Source: Caecitellus pseudoparvulus (taxonomy: Eukaryota; Bigyra: Bicosoecida). From it: a DNA stretch of 64,000 bases. The notes beneath the pieces were generated by a model. The model ran no database searches. It was not told the DNA's origin and saw only the letters and a list, made by a program, of their open reading frames with translations. Positions 10,657-19,466 of this stretch are shown one piece after another. The number at the start of each line of letters is the position of its first letter. Position 1 is the stretch's first letter. Where the stretch lies: NCBI GenBank assembly GCA_965644315.1, contig CBFFRQ010000074.1, positions 1-64,000 of the forward strand, read 5' to 3'. The translations under genes were made by a program, and so were the position numbers.

Positions 10657-12258
10657 ATGGCGTTGCTCGCCAGATGCCGAGCCTGGCAGACTTGGAGTCT
10701 GAGGCCAGGTCCAGCAGCATGTGCCGGGCAGCTGTGCACTGCCGCCACCGCCGTGTCTGCATATGGCCTCGTGGGGCAAAGCTTCGAGTCGCTGGGTGTG
10801 CATGCAAGCTTGATCGGGCGCCTTGGGCGGACCGGCGTGCACCGCCCGTCCAAAACGCAAGCAGCTGTGCTTCCGGTTGTGGCAGAAGCGAATTCCGCAC
10901 CAGACACTGTCTTCCACGCACCTACTGGTGAGTGCTTCCCGCGCCACCTTCCGCACCACACTTGCCTCGTCCTGTTCTTTGCGTGTGCCCTCCTGCACTG
11001 TTTTCTTGCTTGCGCCCAACCGTGCACAGGCTCTGGGAAAACTCTCGCGTACCTGCTGCCCATGCTGAGCAGCATAGCGGCGCTGCCTGCCCGGCAGCGC
11101 ACCTTTACCAGCGGGATCATCATGGTGCCCACACGCGAGCTGGCGTTGCAGGTGGCGGGCATTGCCAGTGCACTGGGCATGCCCTCGGGCAAGCGCCAGA
11201 GGAGCCAGGTTTTCGCCCGCTTGGTGGGCAGCCACAAGCACCGTGCTGGGGGGGGGCGGCAGGCGCCCAGTCCGGACGCCTTGGAGGCTGCGCTGGAGGC
11301 CAGCGCCCGCGAGGGAGACTGGCATGTCGCCGTCGCGAAGGGCGTGCTGACTGCACACAAACTTGCCGCCCTGCAGCGGCGCCCCCCCCACGTCCTGGTG
11401 GGCACCCCTCGTGCCCTGGACGCCTGCGTGCCGGGGCTGGTGTCGGCTTCGCGCCTCAGGCACGTCGTCTTTGACGAGGTGGACAGTCTCCTGCTCCCCC
11501 ACAACAAGCCCTACGCAGAGTCCCTCATGCAAGTCGTCCGCAAGGCACGTCACCGGCGGGCGCGTGCACACGCCGAACCCACCCCGCTGCAAGCCCTGCT
11601 CTGCGGCGCCGTGCCCACCTCCACCACAACCGCATTCGCCGCCAGTCATTGCCGGGCAGGGTGGCGGTCTGTGGACGTGCTGGCTGGGGGACAGGTGGAC
11701 GCGGCGCCCGACACCCCGCCGCCCAGCAGCCTCGTCGGTCGCCTGCCCTCCCACCTGCACCACCGGGCCATCGTCACCTCCTCCTCCCTCGCTGCTGAGG
11801 TGCCTGCAGCCGTGGGCGCGGGGGGTGGGCCCACCCTGGTCTTCGTCCCCAGCGCTGGCGTGGGGGAGGAGGTGCAGGCGGCGCTCAGTGCCGCGGGCGT
11901 CAAGGCGGCCCTCTTCGGCGGTGCAGGCATGGCGCTGCAGCACAAGCGCCGGCTCATGCGGCGCCTGCGCGAAGGCCGTGTCGCGGCAGTGGTGGCGACA
12001 GACGCGCTGAGTCGGGGCCTGGACCTGCCCCGCCTGGCGCACGTGGTGAACGTTGGCGCACCGCCGGACGCGGCGACGTACCTGCACCGCGCCGGGCGTG
12101 TGGGGCGGCTGGAATCTGCGCGGCCCGGCTCGCCGCGCCCTGCCTCCACCACGGTTCCTGTGCGGCAAGGGCTCGTCACCTCCATCGTGGGGGGGCAGGA
12201 GGGGTGGACTGCTCTGCAGGGCCACGCCGCGCAGCTGGGCATTGAATTCACGCGTTGA
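10657..12258 (+). CDS. DEAD-box-like RNA helicase (DEVD variant), possibly organelle-targeted
   Basis: Exons 10657..10927 and 11030..12258 give 499 aa. The 102-nt intron splits motif I and splicing restores APTGSGKT. Other superfamily 2 motifs are PTRELALQ (Ia), TPRALD (Ib), FDEVDSLL (II, DEVD instead of DEAD), ATDALSRGLD (V) and HRAGRVGR (VI). The usual SAT of motif III is not evident; the region after motif II reads AVPTSTTT. The N terminus is Arg/Ala-rich with no acid in its first 20 residues, as in mitochondrial or plastid presequences. This predicts ATP-dependent RNA unwinding or RNP remodelling, perhaps in an organelle. The intron is a multiple of three with no stop, so retained-intron mRNA would still read through. 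The 3' end overlaps the convergent membrane-protein gene by 11 bp. Confidence 0.85.
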   Translation: MALLARCRAWQTWSLRPGPAACAGQLCTAATAVSAYGLVGQSFESLGVHASLIGRLGRTGVHRPSKTQAAVLPVVAEANSAPDTVFHAPTGECFPRHLPHHTCLVLFFACALLHCFLACAQPCTGSGKTLAYLLPMLSSIAALPARQRTFTSGIIMVPTRELALQVAGIASALGMPSGKRQRSQVFARLVGSHKHRAGGGRQAPSPDALEAALEASAREGDWHVAVAKGVLTAHKLAALQRRPPHVLVGTPRALDACVPGLVSASRLRHVVFDEVDSLLLPHNKPYAESLMQVVRKARHRRARAHAEPTPLQALLCGAVPTSTTTAFAASHCRAGWRSVDVLAGGQVDAAPDTPPPSSLVGRLPSHLHHRAIVTSSSLAAEVPAAVGAGGGPTLVFVPSAGVGEEVQAALSAAGVKAALFGGAGMALQHKRRLMRRLREGRVAAVVATDALSRGLDLPRLAHVVNVGAPPDAATYLHRAGRVGRLESARPGSPRPASTTVPVRQGLVTSIVGGQEGWTALQGHAAQLGIEFTR

Positions 12259-13423
12259 GGCTGCCGTGGAAGCTGATGTCCCGCAGGAGGGGCTGGGACA
12301 GCTTGCTGCTGCTGCTGTCGCCTGCAGGCGCAGCCAGGTCGGGGGGGTGCGCACCCCCCCCCGCCTGCCCCTCTGACACCGGCGGCTGCTTGTGGCAGCA
12401 GGGCACCGCCTCCGCCTCCTCAGCCACCAGCGCTGCGTTGAAGCCCACCAGGACATTCTGCAGGGCGACGGAGTTGGCCAGGAGGATGGACGCCAGCACT
12501 CGGTAGGCGTGGTCGGCGCTGTTGCCCTGCACGATGGCCACCAACTGCCACACGGCGCCCGGCGTGAAGGTGCAGAGGATGGCCACCAGGAAGAACGGCA
12601 CACCCGCGCCGTGGAAGTCCCACGCCCACATGAGCTGCCCCGCACTCTCCGCCACACCCATCACCAGCGCCACGAACTGGGGCCCCGTCACGCCCCGCAC
12701 CAGCCCTGCCGCGTCCCAGAACAAGTACCCCACCGCAGGCGCCGCCACCAGCCCCACGACACGCCATGTGCCGCCTGGCTGGGTGGTGGGCCAGTGCGAC
12801 CGGTGGTCGGAGTCCGTGTACAGCCAGTGCATGAACACCACCGCAGCCAGCACCAGCAGCGCGTCGGTGCCCAGGAACAGCCCGAACTGCCAGCTGGCGT
12901 CCTCCAGCGTCGGCAGCAGCTCCTGCCCCGCCTCGTCGGGGCTCACGCCGTACAGCGCCATGAGCTGCCACAAGAAGTCCCGCAGCAAGTTCTGCAGCAC
13001 GGGCAGGTCGCCCAGTGCCCAGAACAGGCGGCGCAGCAGGGGCTGCTCCTCGGCAGGGCGCAGGCCAGGCTCGGGCGTCACGGCCATCTCGTACTGCACC
13101 GTGCGGTGCGCGTGGGAGGGCATGGCTGCCAGCTTCGCGACGATGAGGGCGATCTGGGCGATGTTCAGCAGCGCGCAGGCTGCCAGGCGCTGCGCAGCTT
13201 CGTCACTCTCCAGACTCAACGGGCCAGTGTCGTGCGGCGATGCTTCGTACCACTGCGCCACCGACGCCAGGCTCCAGAGGGCAACGAGGAGCACGACATC
13301 AGACAGAGTGAACAGCGCCAGCATGAAGCGCGACGTGGACCTCTTGCGCTCGTGGTGCTCGCTGTCATGCTCCGCATGCGGAGGGGGGCCAATTTCCGCA
13401 GCGCCCTGGGGCTGCGCCGCCAT
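12248..13423 (-). CDS. Multi-pass membrane protein of unknown family
   Basis: This is a single open frame of 391 aa from the Met at 13423; an in-frame Met lies upstream at 13516. About seven hydrophobic segments are visible. They begin at FMLALFTLSDVVLLVALW, LLNIAQIALIVAK, GTDALLVLAAVVFMHWLY, VVGLVAAPAVGYLFW, FVALVMGVAESAGQLMWA, VPFFLVAILCTFTPGAVW and LASILLANSVALQNVLVG. The N-terminal ~60 residues are polar, with a HDSEHHERKR stretch, and the C-terminal tail is low-complexity. No family was recognised. Its stop codon lies inside the last codons of the convergent helicase. A CAATTTCCGC motif (plus-strand sense) falls within its first codons, which leaves open whether a downstream Met is used. 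Confidence 0.7.
   Translation of the reverse strand: MAAQPQGAAEIGPPPHAEHDSEHHERKRSTSRFMLALFTLSDVVLLVALWSLASVAQWYEASPHDTGPLSLESDEAAQRLAACALLNIAQIALIVAKLAAMPSHAHRTVQYEMAVTPEPGLRPAEEQPLLRRLFWALGDLPVLQNLLRDFLWQLMALYGVSPDEAGQELLPTLEDASWQFGLFLGTDALLVLAAVVFMHWLYTDSDHRSHWPTTQPGGTWRVVGLVAAPAVGYLFWDAAGLVRGVTGPQFVALVMGVAESAGQLMWAWDFHGAGVPFFLVAILCTFTPGAVWQLVAIVQGNSADHAYRVLASILLANSVALQNVLVGFNAALVAEEAEAVPCCHKQPPVSEGQAGGGAHPPDLAAPAGDSSSSKLSQPLLRDISFHGSLNA
13390..13399 (+). promoter_or_regulatory. CAATTTCCGC motif
   Basis: This is an exact copy of the 10-mer described in the findings, in plus-strand sense. It lies 300 nt upstream of the glycosyltransferase start and inside the 5' coding end of the minus-strand membrane-protein gene. 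Its role is inferred only from recurrence. Confidence 0.3.
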
Positions 13424-13698
13424 CGTTGCTCCAACAGCACTTTCATAGGGAGGTGGAAACGACTGCGCGCATGGCGCGGGCCACACTGCACGTGGCGTGC
13501 AGAAGTGTCCCCGCACTGGAGATGCCCCTGCTTGGGGCCCCGTCGCTTGACTTGAAGGTGCAGTCTCGCCTGGCTTCTGCTGCCTCTGGCTTCACCGCGC
13601 TGCCCACACAGGGCGCCACACCCCCGCCCTGCGCACCCACATCGCAAGCGTAGTCTCGAACACGCACCTGTCACCACTACCTCGCTCCTCGTCACGGC

Positions 13699-14998
13699 AT
13701 GGCCAGGCTCGCCATCGTCGCCTCCTGCACGCCAGCCACTGGCAACCTGCACACCGCACTGCGCCTGCGCAGCCTCCTGCAGCGCCTCAAACACACCGTG
13801 CAGCTGCTGGACTGCCACTCCCCACACCTGCACCGCGAGCTACAGGCCTCTGATGCCGAGCTCTTCATCGCAGTGCACGCGCTCCGTTCCGGCCTACCCT
13901 GCCTGCGAGCTGGCGTGCGCTACCTGCTCCTGTGCGGAGGTGAGGCGACCCAGACTGCACCGCTGCCCCAGCGCCCTCACACCGCCCCCACCTGTCCCCT
14001 GTCTCGCAGGCACAGACGTGAACGTGCACGCGAGTGAGCCAGCGCGCCGCCAGCGCCTGTGCGCCGTGGTGGCTGGTGCGGTGCAGGTGCTGGTGTTCAC
14101 ACCCGCCATGGAGGCCCGCCTAGCCGCAGCACTGGCGCTTGCTGCCGGCGAGGAGGAGCATGCCGCCGCAGTGCCTGCGCCTATCGTGCTGCCCCAGGCG
14201 GTGGACGTGTCGGAGGCGGCGCCCCCCGACAGCCTGCCCTGCCTGCGCAGCCTGTGTGGCGTGCCAGCTGACATGCCCCTGGCACTGCTGCCCGCTGGCA
14301 TCCGCCCCGTCAAGGACGTGGGTTTCGCTGTGACGGCCTTCCAGGCAGCCAACGCCACTGCCCTGCGAGCTGCCTTGGTGGTGGTGGGCCCACACCTTGA
14401 CCCAGGCGAGCTGGCCCGCCTCGACAGCTACCTGCCTGGCCTGCAGAACGCAGCCACGGCGCTGCCTGGGCCAGGCGAGGCGCTGGCAGCGCAGGCGGAG
14501 GCAACCCCCCTGGCTTCCTGCAAGGGCGTCTTCCTCTTGCCCCCCGTGGACCGCCCCACTCTTCTTGGCTGGATGCAGCAGGCCACCGCCGTCCTGAACA
14601 GCAGTGTGGCGGAAGGCATGCCGAATGCTGTGTTGGAGGCCATGGCGCTGGGCACGCCAGTCGTTGCGCGGCGCAACGAGGGCACTGTGGCCCTGCTGCA
14701 GGCGCCGGCAGCAGACGCCGCGGAGGGGAGTGGCTGCTGCCGTGGGGTGCTGGTGGACGGGGGAGAGGCCATGGTGCAGGCGGTGCAGGACGCCGGTGCC
14801 GCGGGCGAGGCCGTGCAGGCCATGGTGCAGGCTGGCAAGGCAGCTGTGGAAGAGTGCTTCTCCGCCGCTGCGGAGCAGGCAGCATGGGCTGGCATTCTGG
14901 AGAGCGCCCTTTCCCCAACGCCAGCCGCCGCGGCAGGCGGGGCGGCGCAGCCGCCCGCTGCAGAGGACGACGCCGGTCAAAAATACACACCCCTGTGA
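13699..14998 (+). CDS. GLT1D1-like glycosyltransferase family 4 / group 1 protein
   Basis: Exons 13699..13939 and 14010..14998 (70-nt GT-AG intron, phase 1) give 409 aa. The N terminus has the Rossmann-type start [20 protein letters not shown]. The C-terminal half carries the sugar-nucleotide-binding fold: [26 protein letters not shown], and the characteristic [20 protein letters not shown] followed by PVVARRNEG. The E-x7-E element typical of GT4 enzymes (EGMPNAVLE) is intact. The pattern matches GLT1D1 (glycosyltransferase 1 domain-containing protein 1) better than other GT4 members, because of the NSSxSEGM and VKDV segments. It should transfer a sugar from a nucleotide donor in the cytosol; the acceptor is unknown. 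The C-terminal tail is Ala-rich. Confidence 0.75.
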
Positions 14999-15110
14999 TT
15001 CACCACAGCATGATCCCCATGGGCGTTGCCGTTGCCACCCTAGCCCTCTGCTCGTGACCCACCGTGCCCCCGTTGGTGCGGACTTTGAGCAAAAACGCGC
15101 ACCTGCCACC

Positions 15111-16946
15111 ATGTCTCTTACTTTTGACGAGTACGGCCGGCCGTACATCATTGTGCGCGAACAGGGTGCCAAGTCACGTTTGAAGGGCCTGGAGGCGCAG
15201 AAGGTGCGTGCTGGGCTCCCCCTCCGGCCCTGCGCGCTGCTCCCAGCTGCTGCCGGTGGCATGCCGTTGCGAGGTACTGACATGCACTGGCGGCGCCCCC
15301 CGCTCCCTCACAGGCCAACATTTTGGCTGCCCGCACCGTCACGAACTTGCTGCGAACGTCTCTTGGTCCCAAAGGTGCGTCTCGCGGCGGCGGCGCGCCT
15401 GTGGCAGCGCTGCAGCCTGGCAGCGGGCTATGCTGGCGTTGCGCTGAGTGTGCCTGGCTTCACCACGCTGCCTCCTCCTCCTCCCCCGCCAGGCATGGAC
15501 AAGATGCTGGTGTCCCCAGACGGAGACGTGACTATCACAAACGACGGCGCGACCATCCTGCAGAAGATGCAGGTGGAGCACCAAATCGCCAAGCTCATCG
15601 TGGAGCTGTCCACTAGCCAGGACGACGAGATCGGCGATGGCACCACTGGCGTCGTGGTGCTGGCTGGGGCGCTGCTGGAGCAAGCAGAGCACCTGCTGGA
15701 CAAGGGCCTGCACCCTGTCCGCATTTCAGAGGGCTTCGAGCAGGCGTGCAGCATCGCTGTTGAGAAGCTGGGCAGCATCGCGCAGACGGTGGACTTCACG
15801 CCGGAGGACCTGGAGCCGCTGTACCTGACGGCCATGACCACCCTCAGCAGCAAGATCGTGAACAAGCACAAGCGCATGATGGCGGAGATCGCCGTGGACT
15901 CCGTCCTCGCCGTCGCCGACGTGGAGCGCAAGGACGTCAACTTCGACCTCATCAAGGTGGACGGCAAGGCGGGGGGGAAGATGGAGGACACCGCCCTCGT
16001 CCGCGGCATCGTCATCGACAAGGAGTTCAGCCACCCTCAGATGCCCAAGGACATCCGGGACGCCAAGCTCTGCGTGCTCACCTGCCCCTTCGAGCCGCCC
16101 AAGCCCAAGACCAAGCACCACCTGGACATCACCTCCCCCGAGGCGTACCTGGCCCTGCAGGAGGCGGAGGCCAAGTACTTCACAGACATGGTGGCCAAGG
16201 TCAAGGCCAGCGGCGCCAACGTCGTCATCTGCCAGTGGGGCTTCGACGACGAGGCCAACCACCTGCTGCTGCAGAACGGCCTGCCCGCCGTGCGGTGGGT
16301 GGGCGGCTCCGAGCTGGAGCTCATCGCCATCGCCACTGGCTCCCGCATCGTGCCGCGCTTTGAGGAGCTGAGCGCGGACAAGCTGGGCAGCGCCGGCAAG
16401 GTGCGGGAGGTGAGCTACGGCACCACCAAGGACAGCGTGCTGATGATTGAGGAGTGCGCCAACAGCCGCGCCGTGACGGTGTACGTGCGAGGTGGCAACC
16501 ACATGATCATCGATGAGACCAAGCGCTCCCTGCACGACGCCATGTGCGTCACCCGCAACCTCATCCGCGACAACCGCGTCGTGTACGGCGGCGGCGCGGC
16601 GGAGGTGGCCTGCTCCCTCGCCGTCGCGGCGGCCGCCGACACAGTGGGCGGCATGGAGCAGTACGCCCTGCGCGCCTTCGCCGATGCGCTGGACGACATC
16701 CCCATGGCGCTGGCAGAGAACTCGGGGCTGGGCCCCATCGAGAGCCTGAGCGAGGTCAAGGCCAAGCAGCAGGCAGAGAGCAACCCGTTCCTGGGCATTG
16801 ACTGCATGGGCGCGGGCACCCACGACATGCGGGAGCAGAACGTGTTCGAGACGCTCATCGGCAAGCAGCAGCAGATGCTGCTGGCGACACAGCTGGTCAA
16901 GATGATCCTCAAGATTGACGACATCATCAGCCCCGCTGACTTCTGA
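15111..16946 (+). CDS. CCT5: T-complex protein 1 subunit epsilon (CCT5)
   Basis: Exons 15111..15203, 15314..15374 and 15493..16946 (introns 110 and 118 nt) give 535 aa, the usual CCT length. The epsilon-specific N terminus [14 protein letters not shown] is present. Group II chaperonin motifs follow: [58 protein letters not shown] and [12 protein letters not shown]. It is one of eight paralogous subunits of the cytosolic CCT/TRiC ring, which folds actin and tubulin using ATP. The GDGTT nucleotide loop and the catalytic Asp of the equatorial domain are intact. The start context gccaccATG is good. Both introns fall in the first 130 codons. Confidence 0.97.
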   Translation: MSLTFDEYGRPYIIVREQGAKSRLKGLEAQKVRAGLPLRPCALLPAAAGGMPLRGTDMHWRRPPLPHRPTFWLPAPSRTCCERLLVPKVRLAAAARLWQRCSLAAGYAGVALSVPGFTTLPPPPPPPGMDKMLVSPDGDVTITNDGATILQKMQVEHQIAKLIVELSTSQDDEIGDGTTGVVVLAGALLEQAEHLLDKGLHPVRISEGFEQACSIAVEKLGSIAQTVDFTPEDLEPLYLTAMTTLSSKIVNKHKRMMAEIAVDSVLAVADVERKDVNFDLIKVDGKAGGKMEDTALVRGIVIDKEFSHPQMPKDIRDAKLCVLTCPFEPPKPKTKHHLDITSPEAYLALQEAEAKYFTDMVAKVKASGANVVICQWGFDDEANHLLLQNGLPAVRWVGGSELELIAIATGSRIVPRFEELSADKLGSAGKVREVSYGTTKDSVLMIEECANSRAVTVYVRGGNHMIIDETKRSLHDAMCVTRNLIRDNRVVYGGGAAEVACSLAVAAAADTVGGMEQYALRAFADALDDIPMALAENSGLGPIESLSEVKAKQQAESNPFLGIDCMGAGTHDMREQNVFETLIGKQQQMLLATQLVKMILKIDDIISPADF

Positions 16947-17238
16947 GCCAGCTCCCCAATGCAAACTTCACACGCAGGGTGCAGGGGCGTCGCTGTTGAG
17001 GATGCATTGAGGCGCTTGCGAGCACGAGCCACAGAATCACAAAGCAAGCCAGCGGTGCCGGGAGGGGAGCGGCCCCCACACAGTGCTGCCCGGACCATCA
17101 CAGCACTGCCCCGCAGTGTGCTGCGCCCAAGCAACGCCAAGAGGACCCACTAAGCAGGTCTGCGCCGTGCAGGTGGGGAGCGCGGTGCGACGCTGCCGCG
17201 GCGAGGGACAGCGGCAGTCACACTCACATGCGACGCAA

Positions 17239-17924
17239 TTAGCCGGACTTGAAGAGCAGGATGGCGATCTGGCCCAAGTAGAAATAGATGAAGTGCTTCT
17301 GCTCGTGTGTGACGTAGGAGCCAAAGTTGCGCCCCACCACCACGTGCCAGGTGGGTGTGTACCTGCGCGAGGTCAGGCCAGCGAGGCGTGCGACGGCGCG
17401 GTGACAGAGTGCACACATCAAGGTGGTGGCAACAAGCTAGCAGTGGTCAGAGATGGCTCGCGCGCCGCTCCCTGCCTTCCGCGGAGGCTCCCACGGCGAT
17501 GCAAAGATGGGAAGGCAGCGCAGGCACGCGGGCGTTTCCGCCGCCTGCGCAACGACCTCAGGCTGTACGTTGGGCAGGCGCCGCAGCGCGCCGGCCCACA
17601 CGCCGGCCAAGCTGGCCAAGACAGGCATGCCAAGCAGACCAGGACGCGAGCAGGAGGCACGCTGTCCCCACTCACTTGCGGTCAAACTCCTTCTTGATGA
17701 AGGCGGCGACCTCCTTCTCCACGCTGAACTTCTCCAGTGCTGCCGCGGCACAGTCAATGGCGTCCTGCTGCATGTCCTCGGACATGTCAGCGTTCTTAAT
17801 CACAGCCTTGCGCTCTGTGCGGGGCGCCGGGAACCGTGGCGCACAGCTGGCGTGACATGCTGCCGACAGAGCTGCGCAGGCGCAGGCGTTGAGCGGCAAA
17901 ATCCGCACCTGTGGAAGCAGCCAT
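17239..17924 (-). CDS. DYNLL: Dynein light chain LC8 (DYNLL)
   Basis: Exons 17924..17909, 17814..17676 and 17362..17239 (introns 94 and 313 nt) give 92 aa. Splicing joins a five-codon first exon (MAAST) to [19 protein letters not shown]. It continues through [20 protein letters not shown] to [19 protein letters not shown] and ILLFKSG. Almost every position matches the highly conserved LC8 hub protein. The family dimerises and binds short TQT-type motifs in dynein intermediate chains, axonemal complexes and many other partners. The 313-nt intron is the longest one found in the window. The tiny first exon is inferred from phase and splice consensus. Confidence 0.93.
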
Positions 17925-18197
17925 GGCGGACACGTGCTGGTGGGTAGTGCGGGGATGAGGCTTCGATAGCAAGGCATGTGCTGACCACAATGTGCTGGGG
18001 GGCGAACGGCGTGGGCGGGAGTTTGACCTTGGTGGGCCACTGCTGTGCCTGACGTACGGCGCTCATCTGCGCAACGGCAGCGGCTTCTGCCAGCAAGCGA
18101 GCATGAGATGCACAAGCTGTCTCCATGTGTTTGAATTCCTCCACGGCGACTCCCAACTCCGACCACAGTTCCTGCACGCTAGCTATGCCCAGTCCGC

Positions 18198-18639
18198 TCA
18201 GATGGTGCTGGGGTACAGCATGATGCGCACCTGGCTCCCCAGAGTGGAGGGGGGCAGGTTGCTGCGGAACTTAGCGCGCACGACGCCAGAGGTGCCGTGT
18301 GTGCGGGTAATGCGGCCCCAGATGACGCGCAGGTTGGTCTGCTCGCCAGTGCGGGGGTTGCGCTTGGAGTTCTTGGCCTGGACAGGAGGGCAGCGAAGGT
18401 TGTCTGGTGCAGGGACCGCAGACTGGTGGACAGCGCAGGCACTACAATGAACTCACCTTGTAGATGTAGGCCACGCGCTTGCCCAGGTAGAAGCCGGCGT
18501 CCTTAGCGTCGCTCAGGTTCTGGACCTTGATCAGGCTGGTGTGGTGGTACTGGTTCACCTTGGAGCCCTTGTACCCCACCAGGGCACCCTTGACGTACAG
18601 GCGCACGGGCTGGCCGCCCTTGGACTTGCTCTCAGCCAT
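18198..18639 (-). CDS. RPL35A: 60S ribosomal protein eL33 (RPL35A)
   Basis: Exons 18639..18457 and 18377..18198 (79-nt intron, phase 0) give 120 aa. Family hallmarks are present: [65 protein letters not shown] and [19 protein letters not shown]. It is a structural protein of the large ribosomal subunit. The length is normal for the family. The second exon is too short to stand out on its own, but the sequence leaves little doubt. Confidence 0.95.
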
Positions 18640-19466
18640 GACTGATGTTGAGGGGGTTGAGACTACACAACGCCTGTGCACTCTGCGAAGGGGGGAGCGA
18701 GGCGCAGGCCAGTGCATGCAAGCACCCAGTGCGCTGCGATCAGGCACCTCGGCAAAGCACTCCAGCACGGCACAGACACGTGGGCACATGTACATGACGA
18801 ACAGAATGCTGCCCACCTCATGGGCAGACGGAGGGCGCCTCAAATGAAGCAGGAGCCAGCCTCTTCGAGCGAGAGGGAGGGCGCTGCGAATTCCGCAACT
18901 TGGGCCACGGCAGCTGCAGCAGGCAGCTATTGCCAGGGACACAGGTGCCGGGCCCAGGGGCAATCGTGTTCCACATGACACGTGCCTGGCTGATAGGCCC
19001 CCACTGAAGCGGACACGTGCCCAGGTCCCACCACTCCCTGCAGCTGCTATGCCCAAGACACAAGCTGACGCCTCCCTCTGCCCACAAAACAAGCTGCCGG
19101 CGTCACATCACAGCGAATTGGACTGCATGGCGTAACTTTATCACGTACCTAACAGAACACACGATTCAATATCTTGGAAAGTGCTCTGCGTGGCTGCAGA
19201 AGCTCAAGTGGACGGTCCGCGGTCTCATTATGTGTTCCGCGAATGATATGTAAATGAGTTGTGCATGCCCCCTGCCAGGTGCTCGGCACGCTTGCCGCGC
19301 ACCAGGACCCAAGCGCTGCGAGACGGCAAAACACATGATCAAAAATTCCATTTCAATGTGCTGCCAGTCGCCACCGCGCAGCACCCTCGTTCTCAGCTGC
19401 ACGCAATTGCTGCTGTGCTGCACGAGCGTTGCGGCGTTTCATTGTCTGCTCTCAACGGTCGCCACC
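18640..19466. other. Divergent intergenic region between eL33 and SMC2
   Basis: This 827-bp stretch holds the promoters of two divergent genes. It includes a relatively AT-rich stretch around 19130-19260 and a GCGAATTCCGC near-palindrome around 18888. No coding frame, tRNA or repeat was recognised. Confidence 0.5.

Noticed and set aside
14604-15492. Reading the CCT5 frame upstream as one long ORF from 14604
   Set aside because: It runs through the glycosyltransferase end and two CCT5 introns out of frame. The spliced model restores a complete 535-aa CCT5.
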